Source: Flavobacterium undicola
Lineage (GTDB): Bacteria; Bacteroidota; Bacteroidia; Flavobacteriales; Flavobacteriaceae
Direction of reading: 5' to 3'
DNA length: 64,000 nucleotides
NCBI RefSeq assembly: GCF_009909155.2
Contig: NZ_JAAAPM020000012.1
Location: forward strand, 62,001 to 126,000
Shown: positions 23,326 to 32,407 of the stretch, piece by piece
Position numbering within the stretch: the stretch's first letter is position 1
Layout of the letters: each line of letters opens with the position of its first letter
Translations under genes and position numbers: made by a program
The notes under the pieces: model-generated
Told to the model about the DNA's origin: nothing
The model's input: only the letters and a program-made list of their open reading frames with translations
Database searches by the model: none

Positions 23326-24123
23326 ATGTCAAAAGAAGAAATTAATCCATCAATCTTTCGGAAAGGAAATATCAATCATTCTGTTTGTCGATGGTGTTTT
23401 GATTCAATTGATCTGGAGACTCTTTGTGTTGAAGCAAAAAAAATCGGAATCACCGGAATTGATTTAATTGGTCCCGAAGGCTGGCCGATATTAAAAAAAT
23501 ACGGGCTTGATTCTCCTATGTGTAATGGTGCTGAAATTAATTTAGAAGATGGCTTTAATGATGAAAAATTTCACAAAACGCTTATTGAAAATTACAGCAA
23601 AATGATACCATTAGTAGCTAAAGCGGGTTATAAAAATCTAATCTGTTTTAGTGGGAATAAAAGAGAAAAAACAGACGAAGAAGGTTGGAACAATTGTGTC
23701 AAAGGTTTACAAGCATTAATTCCTTTAGCTGAGAAACATGGTGTAACATTGGTTATGGAATTGCTTAACAGTAAAATTGACCATAACGATTACCAATGTG
23801 ATACTACAAAATGGGGTGTTGAGCTAGCAAAACGTCTGGGTTCTGAAAATTTTAAATTATTATATGATATTTACCATATGCAAATTAGTGAAGGTGATAT
23901 AATACGAAACATAAAAGAAAATCATCATTATATCGCTCATTACCACACTGCAGGAGTTCCTGGTCGAAATGAAATTGACAGCACTCAAGAATTAAATTAT
24001 CCCGCCATAATGAAAACAATTGCCGAGACTGGTTTCAAGGGCTATGTTGCACAAGAATTTATTGCTAAAAGTAAAGATAGTTTGAACTCTTTAAAAAAGG
24101 CAATTGAAATTTGTGATATTTAG
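23326..24123 (+). CDS. Hydroxypyruvate isomerase-like TIM-barrel protein
   Basis: 265 residues from ATG 23326; an upstream in-frame ATG at 23242 would overlap the preceding gene by 32 bases and is unlikely. The xylose-isomerase-like TIM barrel is shown by metal-ligand segments LVMELLNSK (Glu), LLYDIYHMQ (Asp), HYHTAGVPGRNEID (His) and YVAQEFI (Glu). It likely isomerises or epimerises a small sugar or keto-acid. No signal peptide. It is the last gene of the plus-strand ligase set and converges with the DUF4240 gene only 8 bases away, without an obvious terminator. Confidence 0.75.
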   Translation: MSKEEINPSIFRKGNINHSVCRWCFDSIDLETLCVEAKKIGITGIDLIGPEGWPILKKYGLDSPMCNGAEINLEDGFNDEKFHKTLIENYSKMIPLVAKAGYKNLICFSGNKREKTDEEGWNNCVKGLQALIPLAEKHGVTLVMELLNSKIDHNDYQCDTTKWGVELAKRLGSENFKLLYDIYHMQISEGDIIRNIKENHHYIAHYHTAGVPGRNEIDSTQELNYPAIMKTIAETGFKGYVAQEFIAKSKDSLNSLKKAIEICDI

Positions 24124-24130
24124 ATTGGTT

Positions 24131-24829
24131 TTATTTTTTCCAGAATTTTTTAAATAAAACAGGACAAACTTTTTCCATTGTTTTAGGATCATCAACATTC
24201 CAGTTGAATTCTAATATTGGATAATTTTCATCTGTTGTTTTAAATTTTTCATAATCAATATAGGCTTCAGCTTCTTTATTGGTAAGGTTTTTAAAAGCAT
24301 TATTTGCTACATACCAAAAACCTTCAAAATCATAAGCATGTGGTTCATTTCCAACTAAATTAACTAAGTAGTCCGGGTTTTCTTGCGTTTTATAATAGGC
24401 ATCTTTACCTCTTGAAATCAACCAACATCTGAAATAATCAAAACCATCATCGGCAGCTCCATTACTAATAATGTAATTAGCACACCATAAATTAGAAGTG
24501 TACGAATCAAACATGAGCTTATCAGTTCTCAAACGAAAACCAATCATTTCCTTTGGAGAAAGTTTCTCTAAAGCCGAAGCAAGAAAAAGTTCCTGATCTT
24601 CCTGGGTTGTAGTTTCCTTTAATGAGTTTTCAATAATTTTCCAATAACTTTCTTCGTCTAACATTTCACTTGAAGGCGCAAAATGGATAGAATCCAGATT
24701 GATTCTAGGTGCCGCTTCAATGGAATCAGTACTTGTAAGTAATTCATTTTGATTTACTTTAGTATTTTGACCATAATTAATCCCTGAAAGCAAAAGAGAA
24801 AAAGACAGAAAAAAATAGTGATGTCTCAT
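24131..24829 (-). CDS. Secreted DUF4240 protein
   Basis: 232 residues. A signal peptide is seen (FFLSFSLLLSGINYGQ, cleavage about residue 20). The mature part from about residue 60 carries the DUF4240 pattern: YWKIIENSL, QELFLASALEKLSPKEMIGF, ANYIISNGAADDGFDYFRCW, LISRGKDAYY and NPDYL. DUF4240 members are usually cytoplasmic; a signal peptide is unusual. The function is unknown. It follows the M1 aminopeptidase by 56 bases and is the last gene of the minus-strand peptidase set. Confidence 0.75.
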   Translation of the reverse strand: MRHHYFFLSFSLLLSGINYGQNTKVNQNELLTSTDSIEAAPRINLDSIHFAPSSEMLDEESYWKIIENSLKETTTQEDQELFLASALEKLSPKEMIGFRLRTDKLMFDSYTSNLWCANYIISNGAADDGFDYFRCWLISRGKDAYYKTQENPDYLVNLVGNEPHAYDFEGFWYVANNAFKNLTNKEAEAYIDYEKFKTTDENYPILEFNWNVDDPKTMEKVCPVLFKKFWKK

Positions 24830-24884
24830 GTTGATGGAATATTCGATTAGACAGTGCTGAATTAATGTATAAAATTAGTCTATT

Positions 24885-26540
24885 TTATTTTGCAATATTA
24901 ATTCCTAGTACATAAAAATTAGGATCAATCATCAATTTTAGATTTTCGCCAATATTTGTCTCTGTTTTCCAATCTGTTTGCGGTTTTATCCACTTTTCAA
25001 TACCGTTAATAGTCACTTTTATAGGTATATTAAATCCTGGAACACAATTTGTCCAACGATATACTAAGTTCGATTTTTCAAAATAATATTCTAATTTTGG
25101 AATTCTAGTATCTCTTAGATATTGATTAAAAAACGGATTCAAATCCATTGCTGTTTGTTCACTCAGGTAATCTTCAATCTGTTTTGTAGTAACCGTTTGG
25201 TGGTAAAAAGTAGCGTTTAAACCTCTCAAAATAGCTCTCCATTTTTTGTCATCATTTACAATTTGGCGTAAAGTATGCAACATATTCGAACCTTTATAAT
25301 ACATATCACCCGAACCTTCATTGTTTACATTGTAATGACCAATTATAGGTTTGTCATTCAAAATATTTTTTCGAATACCACGTAAGTATGTATAGGCTGC
25401 CTCTTTTCCGTAATAATATTCCAGAAAAAGACTTTCGGAATAATTAGTAAAACTTTCATGAATCCACATGTCAGCAATATCTTTATTCGTAATACTATTT
25501 CCAAACCATTCATGCCCTGATTCGTGAACAATAATAAAATCAAATTTTAAACCCCAGCCTGTTCCACTTAAATCGTCTCCTAAAAAACCATTTTTAAATC
25601 CATTGCCATAGGTTATCGAACTTTGATGTTCCATTCCTAAATAAGGTGCTTCAACCAATTTATAACCGTCTTTGTAAAAAGGATAAGGACCAAACCAATA
25701 TTCGAAAGCTTTTAACATTCTGGGAACTTCCTTGAATTGTTTTTTGGCTTTCGCCAAATCAGCACTCAAAACATAATAACTACAATCTAAAATTCCTTTT
25801 TCTCCTTTATATTTCTCTGAAAAAGAAACATAATCTCCAATATTGATATTTACTCCGTAATTATTTATCGGATTTGAAACGTACCAGTTATAAGTTGTGC
25901 TGCCGTTTTTTTGTTTTTTGACACTCAGCAAACGACCATTGGAAACATCTATTAAATATGACGGAACATTTACACTAATATACATATCATCTACTTCATC
26001 ATACATGTGGTCTTTATTAGGCCACCAAACACTAGCACCTAATCCTTCACATGAAGAAGCAATAAACGGTTTACCGTTACTGTCTTTTTTCCAAGTGATT
26101 CCGCCATCCCAAGGTGGATTGACAGCAACTTTGGGTTTACCTCCATAAAAAACAATTAGCTCTTTTATAGCGCCGACTTTTTGCAAAGAAAGCAAATCAA
26201 CAAAATAGACATTTCCTTCTCTGCGGTATTTTAATTCTAATCCGTCCTGGACAATTTTGCTGATTTCTAAAGGATTTTGCAAATCAATTTGCATTACATT
26301 GTATTCCTGTACTACTTTATATCTAATCACATTAGAACCTGTAATTGTGCTATCTAAAGGATTTACTTTTATATCTAAACGATACTGTTTCAAATCCCAC
26401 CAGGATCTTGCTTTTGTAATACTTCCACGCAAACTGTCTTGCCTGTTAAAAAGAATTTCCTTTTTACCTAAAAGTGATTGTGCTTTTATTGGATTCGAAA
26501 AAACGAATAAAACAAAAATGATAAAAGAAAGAATTCGCAT
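24885..26540 (-). CDS. Secreted M1-family aminopeptidase
   Basis: 551 residues with a signal peptide (MRILSFIIFVLFVFSNPIKAQ, cut after residue 20, shown here in part of its length only). The gluzincin active site is complete: His339-Glu340-x-x-His343 (HESGHEW) with Glu362 (WIHESF) as third zinc ligand, and GMEHQS (302-307) in place of the usual GxMEN exopeptidase motif. It removes N-terminal residues from peptides in the periplasm or outside the cell. It follows an ATP-grasp gene by 49 bases. The shortened length (no ERAP1-like C-terminal domain) resembles the Bacteroidota short M1 proteins. Confidence 0.85.
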   Translation of the reverse strand: MRILSFIIFVLFVFSNPIKAQSLLGKKEILFNRQDSLRGSITKARSWWDLKQYRLDIKVNPLDSTITGSNVIRYKVVQEYNVMQIDLQNPLEISKIVQDGLELKYRREGNVYFVDLLSLQKVGAIKELIVFYGGKPKVAVNPPWDGGITWKKDSNGKPFIASSCEGLGASVWWPNKDHMYDEVDDMYISVNVPSYLIDVSNGRLLSVKKQKNGSTTYNWYVSNPINNYGVNINIGDYVSFSEKYKGEKGILDCSYYVLSADLAKAKKQFKEVPRMLKAFEYWFGPYPFYKDGYKLVEAPYLGMEHQSSITYGNGFKNGFLGDDLSGTGWGLKFDFIIVHESGHEWFGNSITNKDIADMWIHESFTNYSESLFLEYYYGKEAAYTYLRGIRKNILNDKPIIGHYNVNNEGSGDMYYKGSNMLHTLRQIVNDDKKWRAILRGLNATFYHQTVTTKQIEDYLSEQTAMDLNPFFNQYLRDTRIPKLEYYFEKSNLVYRWTNCVPGFNIPIKVTINGIEKWIKPQTDWKTETNIGENLKLMIDPNFYVLGINIAK

Positions 26541-26589
26541 AAATTTAAAGTCTTGTGAGTAAACTTTTTTAGAGGAAATTAATTAAAAA

Positions 26590-27804
26590 TTAGTGCAAAT
26601 TAGTCACTTTATTTTGTTCGACAACCACGGTATAATCAGCAATTAAACGATCGACATATTGGTTTAGCAATTCCAGAATTCTTTCATTTTTATCTGATTT
26701 TACAATTAATCCGGCATGATAATCTAATGGAACTCTAAAACAAACTTCGGGATCTGAGAAAGAAGATAAATCAGGATGTTGAAATTTTGATAAAGTCAAA
26801 ACAATACCGGCATATTCTTTTTTTACTTTTGGTAATTGATATGCTTTTTCTTTTACCAAAGCATCTTCAATAGTCGCCCATTCTTTCCAAAGATTGATAT
26901 TAGAAGCGGCTTCGACCATTTCGGCAATATGAGCACCACCTACGCGAGAGGAAGTTTCCAAAAAATAGATTTTTCCATCTTCTTTACATTTTATAAATTC
27001 GGTATGAGCAGCACCATTTTTTAAACCAAAGCTTTTTAAAACCTGTTCGTTTACTTTTTTGATTTCGGTATCATCCTCAGAATTATAAGGAATATTAGAA
27101 CTTCTAAAAACACCACCACCTTGCGAAATTTCCATTGGCGTAGCCAAATATTTTGAAGTCAAACTGAATAGTATTTTTCGATCTAAAAGTAAGCTGTCAC
27201 AATGGTAAACATCGCCAGGTTTAAATTGTTCCAATAAATATTTGAATCGATTATTACCCATTTCGTTAATGTGAATCCACAAAGCCTCTTTGTCAAAAAC
27301 TTTAATAATTCCTGAAGAAGAAGCTTCCGAACGCGGTTTTAAAACCCAGGGAGCCGAAACCGTATCGGCAAAAGTGTTAATGTCATGATCATTGAATAAA
27401 GAACAAAAGGCTGGAATAGGAATTCCACAACTTTTGGCTCTCATACGCATCGCTAATTTATCTCTAAAATAACGCCCCGTAGTTTGCCCCATGCCATCAA
27501 TCCGAAGGTTTTCTCTAAGGTAAGTCGCTTTTTCAACATCGAAATCGTCCAGAGCAACAATTGCATCAACCGTATTTGATTTCATCAAATTCCCGACTCC
27601 TAATAATAAATGTTCTAAATTCCATTCGGTATCCGAACCTTGCATATAGAAAATTTCGTCTATATACTCATGAGGCCAAGGCTTGTCTCTTAGTTTTCCA
27701 CTAGTTACGAGATATACCGTATTACCTAGTTTTTTTAACTGAATTAAAAAATCAGTTCCTTTAAAATAATTTGAAATACAAACGAAGCTTTTAGCACTTT
27801 CCAT
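26590..27804 (-). CDS. ATP-grasp domain protein (carbamoyl-phosphate-synthase-like)
   Basis: 404 residues. An N-terminal Rossmann-like pre-ATP-grasp domain (residues 1-115; CISNYFKGTDFLIQLKKLG) precedes the ATP-grasp fold with PWVLKPRSEASSSGIIKVF (about 152-170), YLLEQFKPGDVYHCD and the metal site FLETSSRVGGAHIAEM (about 272-288), where Glu and Arg/Asn-position residues are conserved in the L-amino acid ligase/PurK-like group. It may ligate two amino acids or an amino acid to another carboxylate. Only 4 bases separate it from the M17 aminopeptidase stop, so the two are co-translated. This is consistent with a peptide synthesis-and-turnover unit. Confidence 0.8.
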   Translation of the reverse strand: MESAKSFVCISNYFKGTDFLIQLKKLGNTVYLVTSGKLRDKPWPHEYIDEIFYMQGSDTEWNLEHLLLGVGNLMKSNTVDAIVALDDFDVEKATYLRENLRIDGMGQTTGRYFRDKLAMRMRAKSCGIPIPAFCSLFNDHDINTFADTVSAPWVLKPRSEASSSGIIKVFDKEALWIHINEMGNNRFKYLLEQFKPGDVYHCDSLLLDRKILFSLTSKYLATPMEISQGGGVFRSSNIPYNSEDDTEIKKVNEQVLKSFGLKNGAAHTEFIKCKEDGKIYFLETSSRVGGAHIAEMVEAASNINLWKEWATIEDALVKEKAYQLPKVKKEYAGIVLTLSKFQHPDLSSFSDPEVCFRVPLDYHAGLIVKSDKNERILELLNQYVDRLIADYTVVVEQNKVTNLH

Positions 27805-27808
27805 AAAT

Positions 27809-29239
27809 TCATAAATTTTCTATGAATTTAGTTAATAAATGCACACCATAAGCAGTTGCATGTTTACTTTTTGCAAATTCATCATCACCAAAGGCAACTC
27901 CGGCAATATCCAAGTGCGCCCAGGCGTTATGTTCCTTAGTAAAAAACTCTAAAAACTTAGCTGCACTGATGGCTCCGGCTACTGGTTTTCCACTGAAATT
28001 CTTGACATCGGCAATATCACTTTCGATATCTTTTTTATAGGAATCCCATAATGGTAAAGGCCATAAAAGTTCGCCTATTGATTCTCCTGCTACTTGCATT
28101 TTTTTAGAAATAGATTCGTTATTGGTAAACAAAGCAGCACATTCGTATCCAAAAGTAGCTACACTACTTCCAGTAAGTGTGGCAATGTCAACAATATATT
28201 CGGGATTGAAATTTTTAATTAAATAAGACAATCCATCGGCTAAAACCAAACGCCCTTCGGCATCGGTATCGATAATTTCAATCGAATTTCCACTATAACT
28301 ATGAATGACTTCACTAGGTAAAAAAGACTTGCTGTCAACCGAATTTTCTGCACATGGAACAATCGCTGTCACATTTATAGGTAATTGTAAATCGGCGATC
28401 AATTGCATTGCACCAAAAACAGCAGCTCCGCCAGCCATATCACATTTCATATGTACCATTCCTGCCGTTTTGATATTCAATCCTCCAGTATCAAATGTGA
28501 TTCCTTTACCTACTAAACCAACATGTTTTAAATTAGCAACAGCTTCTTTAGGACTGTAATCCATAATTACAAATTGAGCTTCATTTTCACTGCCTTTCCC
28601 AACAGCTACAAAAGCACCTAAATTTTCTTTTTTAGCGGCTTCTAATCCTAATATTTTGACATCAAAACCATATTTACTTCCTTTCTCTTGCGCCCATTGC
28701 GCTAAATATTTTGGAGTAACTGTATTGGGAGGTAAATCAACCAGTGCAAAAGTTTCCAGTTGCGCTCGTGCAATTTTTATAGCCTTACTAATTGATTCTG
28801 AGTAATCTTTACCGGATAAATTTTTGAGTTCAAACTCCGCATTTAAAAACGGATGTATTTCTTTCTTTTTATAATGTCCTAAATTATAGGTTCCTAAATA
28901 CAATCCTGAAATAGCAGCTTCTACTTGCTCTTCAGTAAAAACTTCCGGTAAAAATAAAGACACATTCTTGGTAAATGTGTCTTTTTCTTTAAATGTAATT
29001 CTCCTGAATATTGTTTTTAACGACTTATAATCAATCGTTTTTCCTAGTCCAATAAAAATGTAGATTGTATCGTTTTTTTCGACTAAATAATGGGTGTCTT
29101 TTTTTCCTGAAAAAATCTTTGGAGTTATTTCCACGCCGTCAAATTGGATAGGAGCCAAATTCTTAGCAGCCGTTTCAAAAACGGGAATTAAAACGGTTCC
29201 TGAAAAATTTTCTAAACTATCATTTTTTGTCGTTTTCAT
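27809..29239 (-). CDS. M17 leucyl aminopeptidase family protein
   Basis: 476 residues. The C-terminal catalytic domain has the two-metal site motifs GKGITFDTGGLNIK (about residue 240-253), HMKCDMAGGAAV and the signature NTDAEGRL-like IDTDAEGRLVLADGL (about 325-340). The N-terminal domain (1-160) is the usual macro-like regulatory part. It removes N-terminal residues from peptides in the cytoplasm. It is packed between an esterase (12 bases) and an ATP-grasp gene (4 bases), an arrangement that suggests that its substrate is the peptide handled by those enzymes, in addition to general turnover. Confidence 0.85.
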   Translation of the reverse strand: MKTTKNDSLENFSGTVLIPVFETAAKNLAPIQFDGVEITPKIFSGKKDTHYLVEKNDTIYIFIGLGKTIDYKSLKTIFRRITFKEKDTFTKNVSLFLPEVFTEEQVEAAISGLYLGTYNLGHYKKKEIHPFLNAEFELKNLSGKDYSESISKAIKIARAQLETFALVDLPPNTVTPKYLAQWAQEKGSKYGFDVKILGLEAAKKENLGAFVAVGKGSENEAQFVIMDYSPKEAVANLKHVGLVGKGITFDTGGLNIKTAGMVHMKCDMAGGAAVFGAMQLIADLQLPINVTAIVPCAENSVDSKSFLPSEVIHSYSGNSIEIIDTDAEGRLVLADGLSYLIKNFNPEYIVDIATLTGSSVATFGYECAALFTNNESISKKMQVAGESIGELLWPLPLWDSYKKDIESDIADVKNFSGKPVAGAISAAKFLEFFTKEHNAWAHLDIAGVAFGDDEFAKSKHATAYGVHLLTKFIENL

Positions 29240-29251
29240 CTAATTATTGTC

Positions 29252-30376
29252 TTAAGTGTTAAAAAAGAGCCATTCTATTGCCTTAGGGAATTCATCACTC
29301 CAATAGGTTTCATTGTGTTTTCCTAGTTTGTTAATGCTTAGATTTATCTTCATTTTATCATCAACAAATTCACTTTCCAGTATTCTGCTTTTAAAAGTTT
29401 CCACATGTTCAATCATCGTTTCGCTTTCATCACCACCTGCGTACAAATAGATTTTAGTATTTACAGAATCGGCATCATTTTTAATCTTAATTTGAGGAAC
29501 GACCCAAAGCGAAGGAGAAAAAATCATCAATTTACCAAAAATATCCGGATGTCTCAAACCAGAAAAAATACTGATTAAACCGCCCATAGAACTACCGCCA
29601 ATTCCGGTAAATTCTCTTTCTTTTTTGGTTCTGAAATTACTATCAACATAAGGTTTTAGTGTTTCAACTAAAAATTTAATGTATTTTTTACCTTGTCCTT
29701 TTCCTAAAATTGTTTTCCCAACATTGTATTCTTTTAATCGATCTTCTTCAGCATGTTCTACTGCAATAACGATAATCTTTCCCACATTATACTCGGACAT
29801 TACCGCTAGTTTTTTATCTATTTCCCAATTGCCATATTCGGCATTTTCATTGAATAAATTTTGAGCGTCCTGCAAATACATCACGGGATAATTTTCGTTA
29901 GAATAATCATAATCATGAGGCAAAAGCGCCCAAACTTTACGTGTTGCATTCAATTGCGGAATTTCAAATTCATCTGAAATCAATTGAATTTGAGGTAAAA
30001 AATTAGGTTTAAAAGGCAACCAATTCCTTCTCCAACGAAATACATGCTCCTTCTGAATTCCAGTATGTTTAGTGGTGGAACGATTTTCTGTCCGCTCTTC
30101 ATTAGCATCAATTTCTACCGCACTCCAATCTCCTTTTGTGAATTTATACAGTAAGGTTTCAGGATAATTAAAATCATGAGTGAATTTATAATGATACAAT
30201 CCTGCGCCTACTTTTTCCATCACAAAATCTTTGTCCTGGGTAAGCCAATTGTTAAAATTACCAGATAAATATACTGGACGTGAATCGTCTTCGTCAGTGG
30301 TCAATATGATATATAATCCTGTTTTTATTTTGCTAGTGATTAAGTCTTCTGAAAAATGAGTTTTATCAAAAATCAT
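29252..30376 (-). CDS. Enterochelin-esterase-like protein with N-terminal E-set/CBM48 domain
   Basis: 374 residues. Residues about 20-105 resemble a glycogen-binding/E-set domain (VYLSGNFNNWLTQDKDFVM, then YKFTKGDWSAVE). Residues about 150-370 form an esterase D-type alpha/beta hydrolase with nucleophile elbow G-G-S-S-M-G-G near residue 260, Asp in YAGGDESE and His in LGKHNETYW. It would hydrolyse an ester of a secondary metabolite or sugar. No signal peptide. It is the first gene of the minus-strand M17/ATP-grasp/M1 series. An AT-rich promoter region lies upstream between it and the his operon terminator. Confidence 0.8.
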   Translation of the reverse strand: MIFDKTHFSEDLITSKIKTGLYIILTTDEDDSRPVYLSGNFNNWLTQDKDFVMEKVGAGLYHYKFTHDFNYPETLLYKFTKGDWSAVEIDANEERTENRSTTKHTGIQKEHVFRWRRNWLPFKPNFLPQIQLISDEFEIPQLNATRKVWALLPHDYDYSNENYPVMYLQDAQNLFNENAEYGNWEIDKKLAVMSEYNVGKIIVIAVEHAEEDRLKEYNVGKTILGKGQGKKYIKFLVETLKPYVDSNFRTKKEREFTGIGGSSMGGLISIFSGLRHPDIFGKLMIFSPSLWVVPQIKIKNDADSVNTKIYLYAGGDESETMIEHVETFKSRILESEFVDDKMKINLSINKLGKHNETYWSDEFPKAIEWLFFNT

Positions 30377-30440
30377 AAGTTGTTGTGTAATTATTAATTT
30401 CTTTGGTAAATATAGCGGATTGCTTTTTTTCGAAAAAGGA

Positions 30441-30485
30441 AAAACGAGTCTAGGAATGAATTTTATTCACTAATAGACTCGTTTT
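30441..30485 (-). terminator. Terminator of the his operon
   Basis: AAAACGAGTCTA (30441-30452) and TAGACTCGTTTT (30474-30485) form a 12-bp perfect stem. On the minus strand it is followed by TTCCTTTTTCG, 28 bases after the hisIE stop. Confidence 0.75.
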
Positions 30486-30512
30486 AATATAAATTAACAC
30501 AAAATAAGGTTG

Positions 30513-31112
30513 TTATTTCTGACGACTTTTTAAAACATTGATCACATCCTCAAGTTTAAATCCTTTGGCTTGTAATAAAATCAAATAATGAAATAATAAA
30601 TCGGCGCTTTCACTCAAGAATAAATCATCATTAGCATCTTTAGCTTCGATAACTACTTCTACTGCTTCTTCACCCACTTTTTGGGCAATTTTGTTAATTC
30701 CTTTTGCAAAAAGAGAAGCAACATAACTTTGTTCTGAATCGGCATTTTCTCTTCTTGATTGAATAGTGTCTTCCAAATGAGAAATAAATCCATAAGAAGA
30801 ATTGTTTGGCGTTTGCCAACAAGTATCAGCACCTGTGTGACAAGTTGGCCCTACAGGGTTGGCTTGTATCAATAATGTATCCTCGTCGCAATCATTTTTA
30901 ATATTAACCAAGTTTAAAAAATGACCGCTTTCTTCTCCTTTAGTCCAAAGACGTTGCTTAGAACGGCTATAAAAAGTTACTTTTCCTGTTTCAATTGTTT
31001 TTTGATAAGCCTCGGCATTCATATAACCTAACATCAAAACATTTTTGGTTTCACTATCTTGAATAATTGCAGGAATTAACCCGTGTGCCAATCTTGAAAA
31101 ATCTATTTCCAT
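30513..31112 (-). CDS. hisIE: Bifunctional phosphoribosyl-AMP cyclohydrolase / phosphoribosyl-ATP pyrophosphatase
   Basis: 199 residues. The HisI part (1-110) carries the zinc-binding cyclohydrolase motifs, MLGYMNAEA, FYSRSKQRLWTKGEESGHF and CHTGADTCW. The HisE part (about 115-199) has the MazG-like helices with GEEAVEVVIEAK and the conserved Glu/Asp for Mg. It catalyses steps 2 and 3 of histidine synthesis. It is the last gene of the his operon on the minus strand, followed by a terminator. Fusion of the two domains is usual in this phylum. Confidence 0.95.
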   Translation of the reverse strand: MEIDFSRLAHGLIPAIIQDSETKNVLMLGYMNAEAYQKTIETGKVTFYSRSKQRLWTKGEESGHFLNLVNIKNDCDEDTLLIQANPVGPTCHTGADTCWQTPNNSSYGFISHLEDTIQSRRENADSEQSYVASLFAKGINKIAQKVGEEAVEVVIEAKDANDDLFLSESADLLFHYLILLQAKGFKLEDVINVLKSRQK

Positions 31113-31118
31113 TTTTTT

Positions 31119-31222
31119 TAAAATTATGTTATAAGTTAGATGTTATGGGTTAAAGATTTAGGTGTTATGTAGTTACTCTTTAGAACTTTTAGTTCTTAAC
31201 GCTTAACTCCTAACACATAACT
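31119..31222. repeat. Inverted heptad-type repeat between hisF and hisIE
   Basis: The hisF-hisIE gap has GTTATAAGTTAGATGTTATG-like phrases near its left end and their inverse (CTTAACTCCTAACACATAAC) near its right end. A TTTAGAACTTTTAGTTCTTAA hairpin lies between them, shown in part. It belongs to the same repeat family as the other his gaps. Confidence 0.4.
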
Positions 31223-31228
31223 TTTTAA

Positions 31229-31984
31229 CTATATTCTAACTTCTATATTATTATTTTTTAATTCGTTTTTCAAAGTTTTGATTTCAATTTCTTTAAAATG
31301 AAAAACACTTGCTGCCAAAGCTGCATCGGCTTTTCCTTTAGTAAAACTATCCACAAAATGCTGAATGTTTCCGGCTCCACCCGAAGCAATAATCGGAATA
31401 TTTACTAAACTTGACAATTTAGCCAAAGCTTCATTAGCAAATCCGTTTTTAGTTCCGTCATTATCCATTGAGGTAAAAAGGATTTCTCCTGCGCCTCTCT
31501 GTTCTACTTCTTGTGCCCAGTCAAAAAGATTCAATTCGGTAGGTACTTTTCCTCCTACTAAATGAACAATCCATTGTCCGTCAATTTGCTTGGCATCAAT
31601 AGCTACCACCACACATTGACTTCCAAATTTCTGCGCCAAATCATTAATCAACTGCGGATTTTTAACCGCCGAAGAATTAATTGAAACTTTGTCGGCACCA
31701 TTTTGCAACAACACTTCCACATCAGAAACTGCTGCAATTCCTCCACCTACAGTAAATGGAATATTTATAGTCGAAGCTACTTTTCGAACCAAATCAACCA
31801 AAGTTTTTCTGCGTTCTTCAGTCGCTGAGATATCTAAAAACACCAATTCATCCGCACCTTCATCCGAATAAATTTTAGCTAATTCCACCGGATCTCCTGC
31901 ATCGCGCAAATCTACGAAATTAACGCCTTTAACAGTACGTCCATTTTTGATATCGAGACAAGGGATAATTCTTTTTGTTAACAT
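31229..31984 (-). CDS. hisF: Imidazole glycerol phosphate synthase cyclase subunit
   Basis: 251 residues, a complete (beta/alpha)8 barrel. Catalytic Asp11 is seen in [15 protein letters not shown], and the second acid in [11 protein letters not shown] (Asp near residue 130). The phosphate sites FTVGGGIA and IIASGGAGN are present. With HisH it converts PRFAR and ammonia to imidazole glycerol phosphate and AICAR. It is separated from hisA by a gene for a four-helix bundle protein. Confidence 0.95.
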   Translation of the reverse strand: MLTKRIIPCLDIKNGRTVKGVNFVDLRDAGDPVELAKIYSDEGADELVFLDISATEERRKTLVDLVRKVASTINIPFTVGGGIAAVSDVEVLLQNGADKVSINSSAVKNPQLINDLAQKFGSQCVVVAIDAKQIDGQWIVHLVGGKVPTELNLFDWAQEVEQRGAGEILFTSMDNDGTKNGFANEALAKLSSLVNIPIIASGGAGNIQHFVDSFTKGKADAALAASVFHFKEIEIKTLKNELKNNNIEVRI

Positions 31985-32025
31985 AATTTAAAGTTAGAAA
32001 TAAGAGGTTAGAAATTAGAAGTTTC
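31985..32025. repeat. Heptad-like repeat upstream of hisF
   Basis: AAAGTTAGAAATAAGAGGTTAGAAATTAGAAGT, degenerate tandem GTTAGAA-type units in the gap between the four-helix bundle gene and hisF (only the pattern is quoted by its parts: GTTAGAA, GGTTAGAA, ATTAGAAG). Confidence 0.45.
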
Positions 32026-32041
32026 ATAACCTCAAAAAAAG

Positions 32042-32407
32042 TTATTTTAATTTACTTTTTGCCGTATTAATAGAAGCTACTATTATAGCAACCAATTCAT
32101 TTGCTTCTTTACATAATCTTATCATTTCATTCTTTACATCTTCATCGCCTAAATCATATAGTTCCAGCAAAATTTCAATAAAAAAATGGCTTTCATCAGC
32201 TTCTTCTTCAACTATTTTTAATTTATTGATGAAATCTGCTGTAGATTTTCCTCTTTGTGATGCTCTATAATTTGCACCAACTGAACTCGAACATCGTATC
32301 AATTGATTAACATAAGCATTATATTCTCTTGAATGAGGAAAATTTCTGCAAAGCTTTCCACAATCAATAGCAAATTTTTTAGTTCTCGCCTTTAAATCCT
32401 GAGCCAT
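32042..32407 (-). CDS. Four-helix bundle protein (23S rRNA intervening-sequence/S23 family)
   Basis: 121 residues. It shows the family pattern: KKFAIDCGKLCRNFP, YVNQLIRCSSSVGANYRASQ (the conserved Q-x-x-R-S-x-x-S-[IV]-x-x-N-x-x-E/A segment) and LKIVEEEADESHFFIEILLEL. These proteins form pentameric four-helix bundles. The biochemical role is unclear; some are encoded inside 23S rRNA intervening sequences. Here the gene lies between hisA and hisF and is flanked on both sides by heptad repeats, including a 17-bp inverted pair, so it looks like a separate insertion into the his operon. Confidence 0.9.
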   Translation of the reverse strand: MAQDLKARTKKFAIDCGKLCRNFPHSREYNAYVNQLIRCSSSVGANYRASQRGKSTADFINKLKIVEEEADESHFFIEILLELYDLGDEDVKNEMIRLCKEANELVAIIVASINTAKSKLK

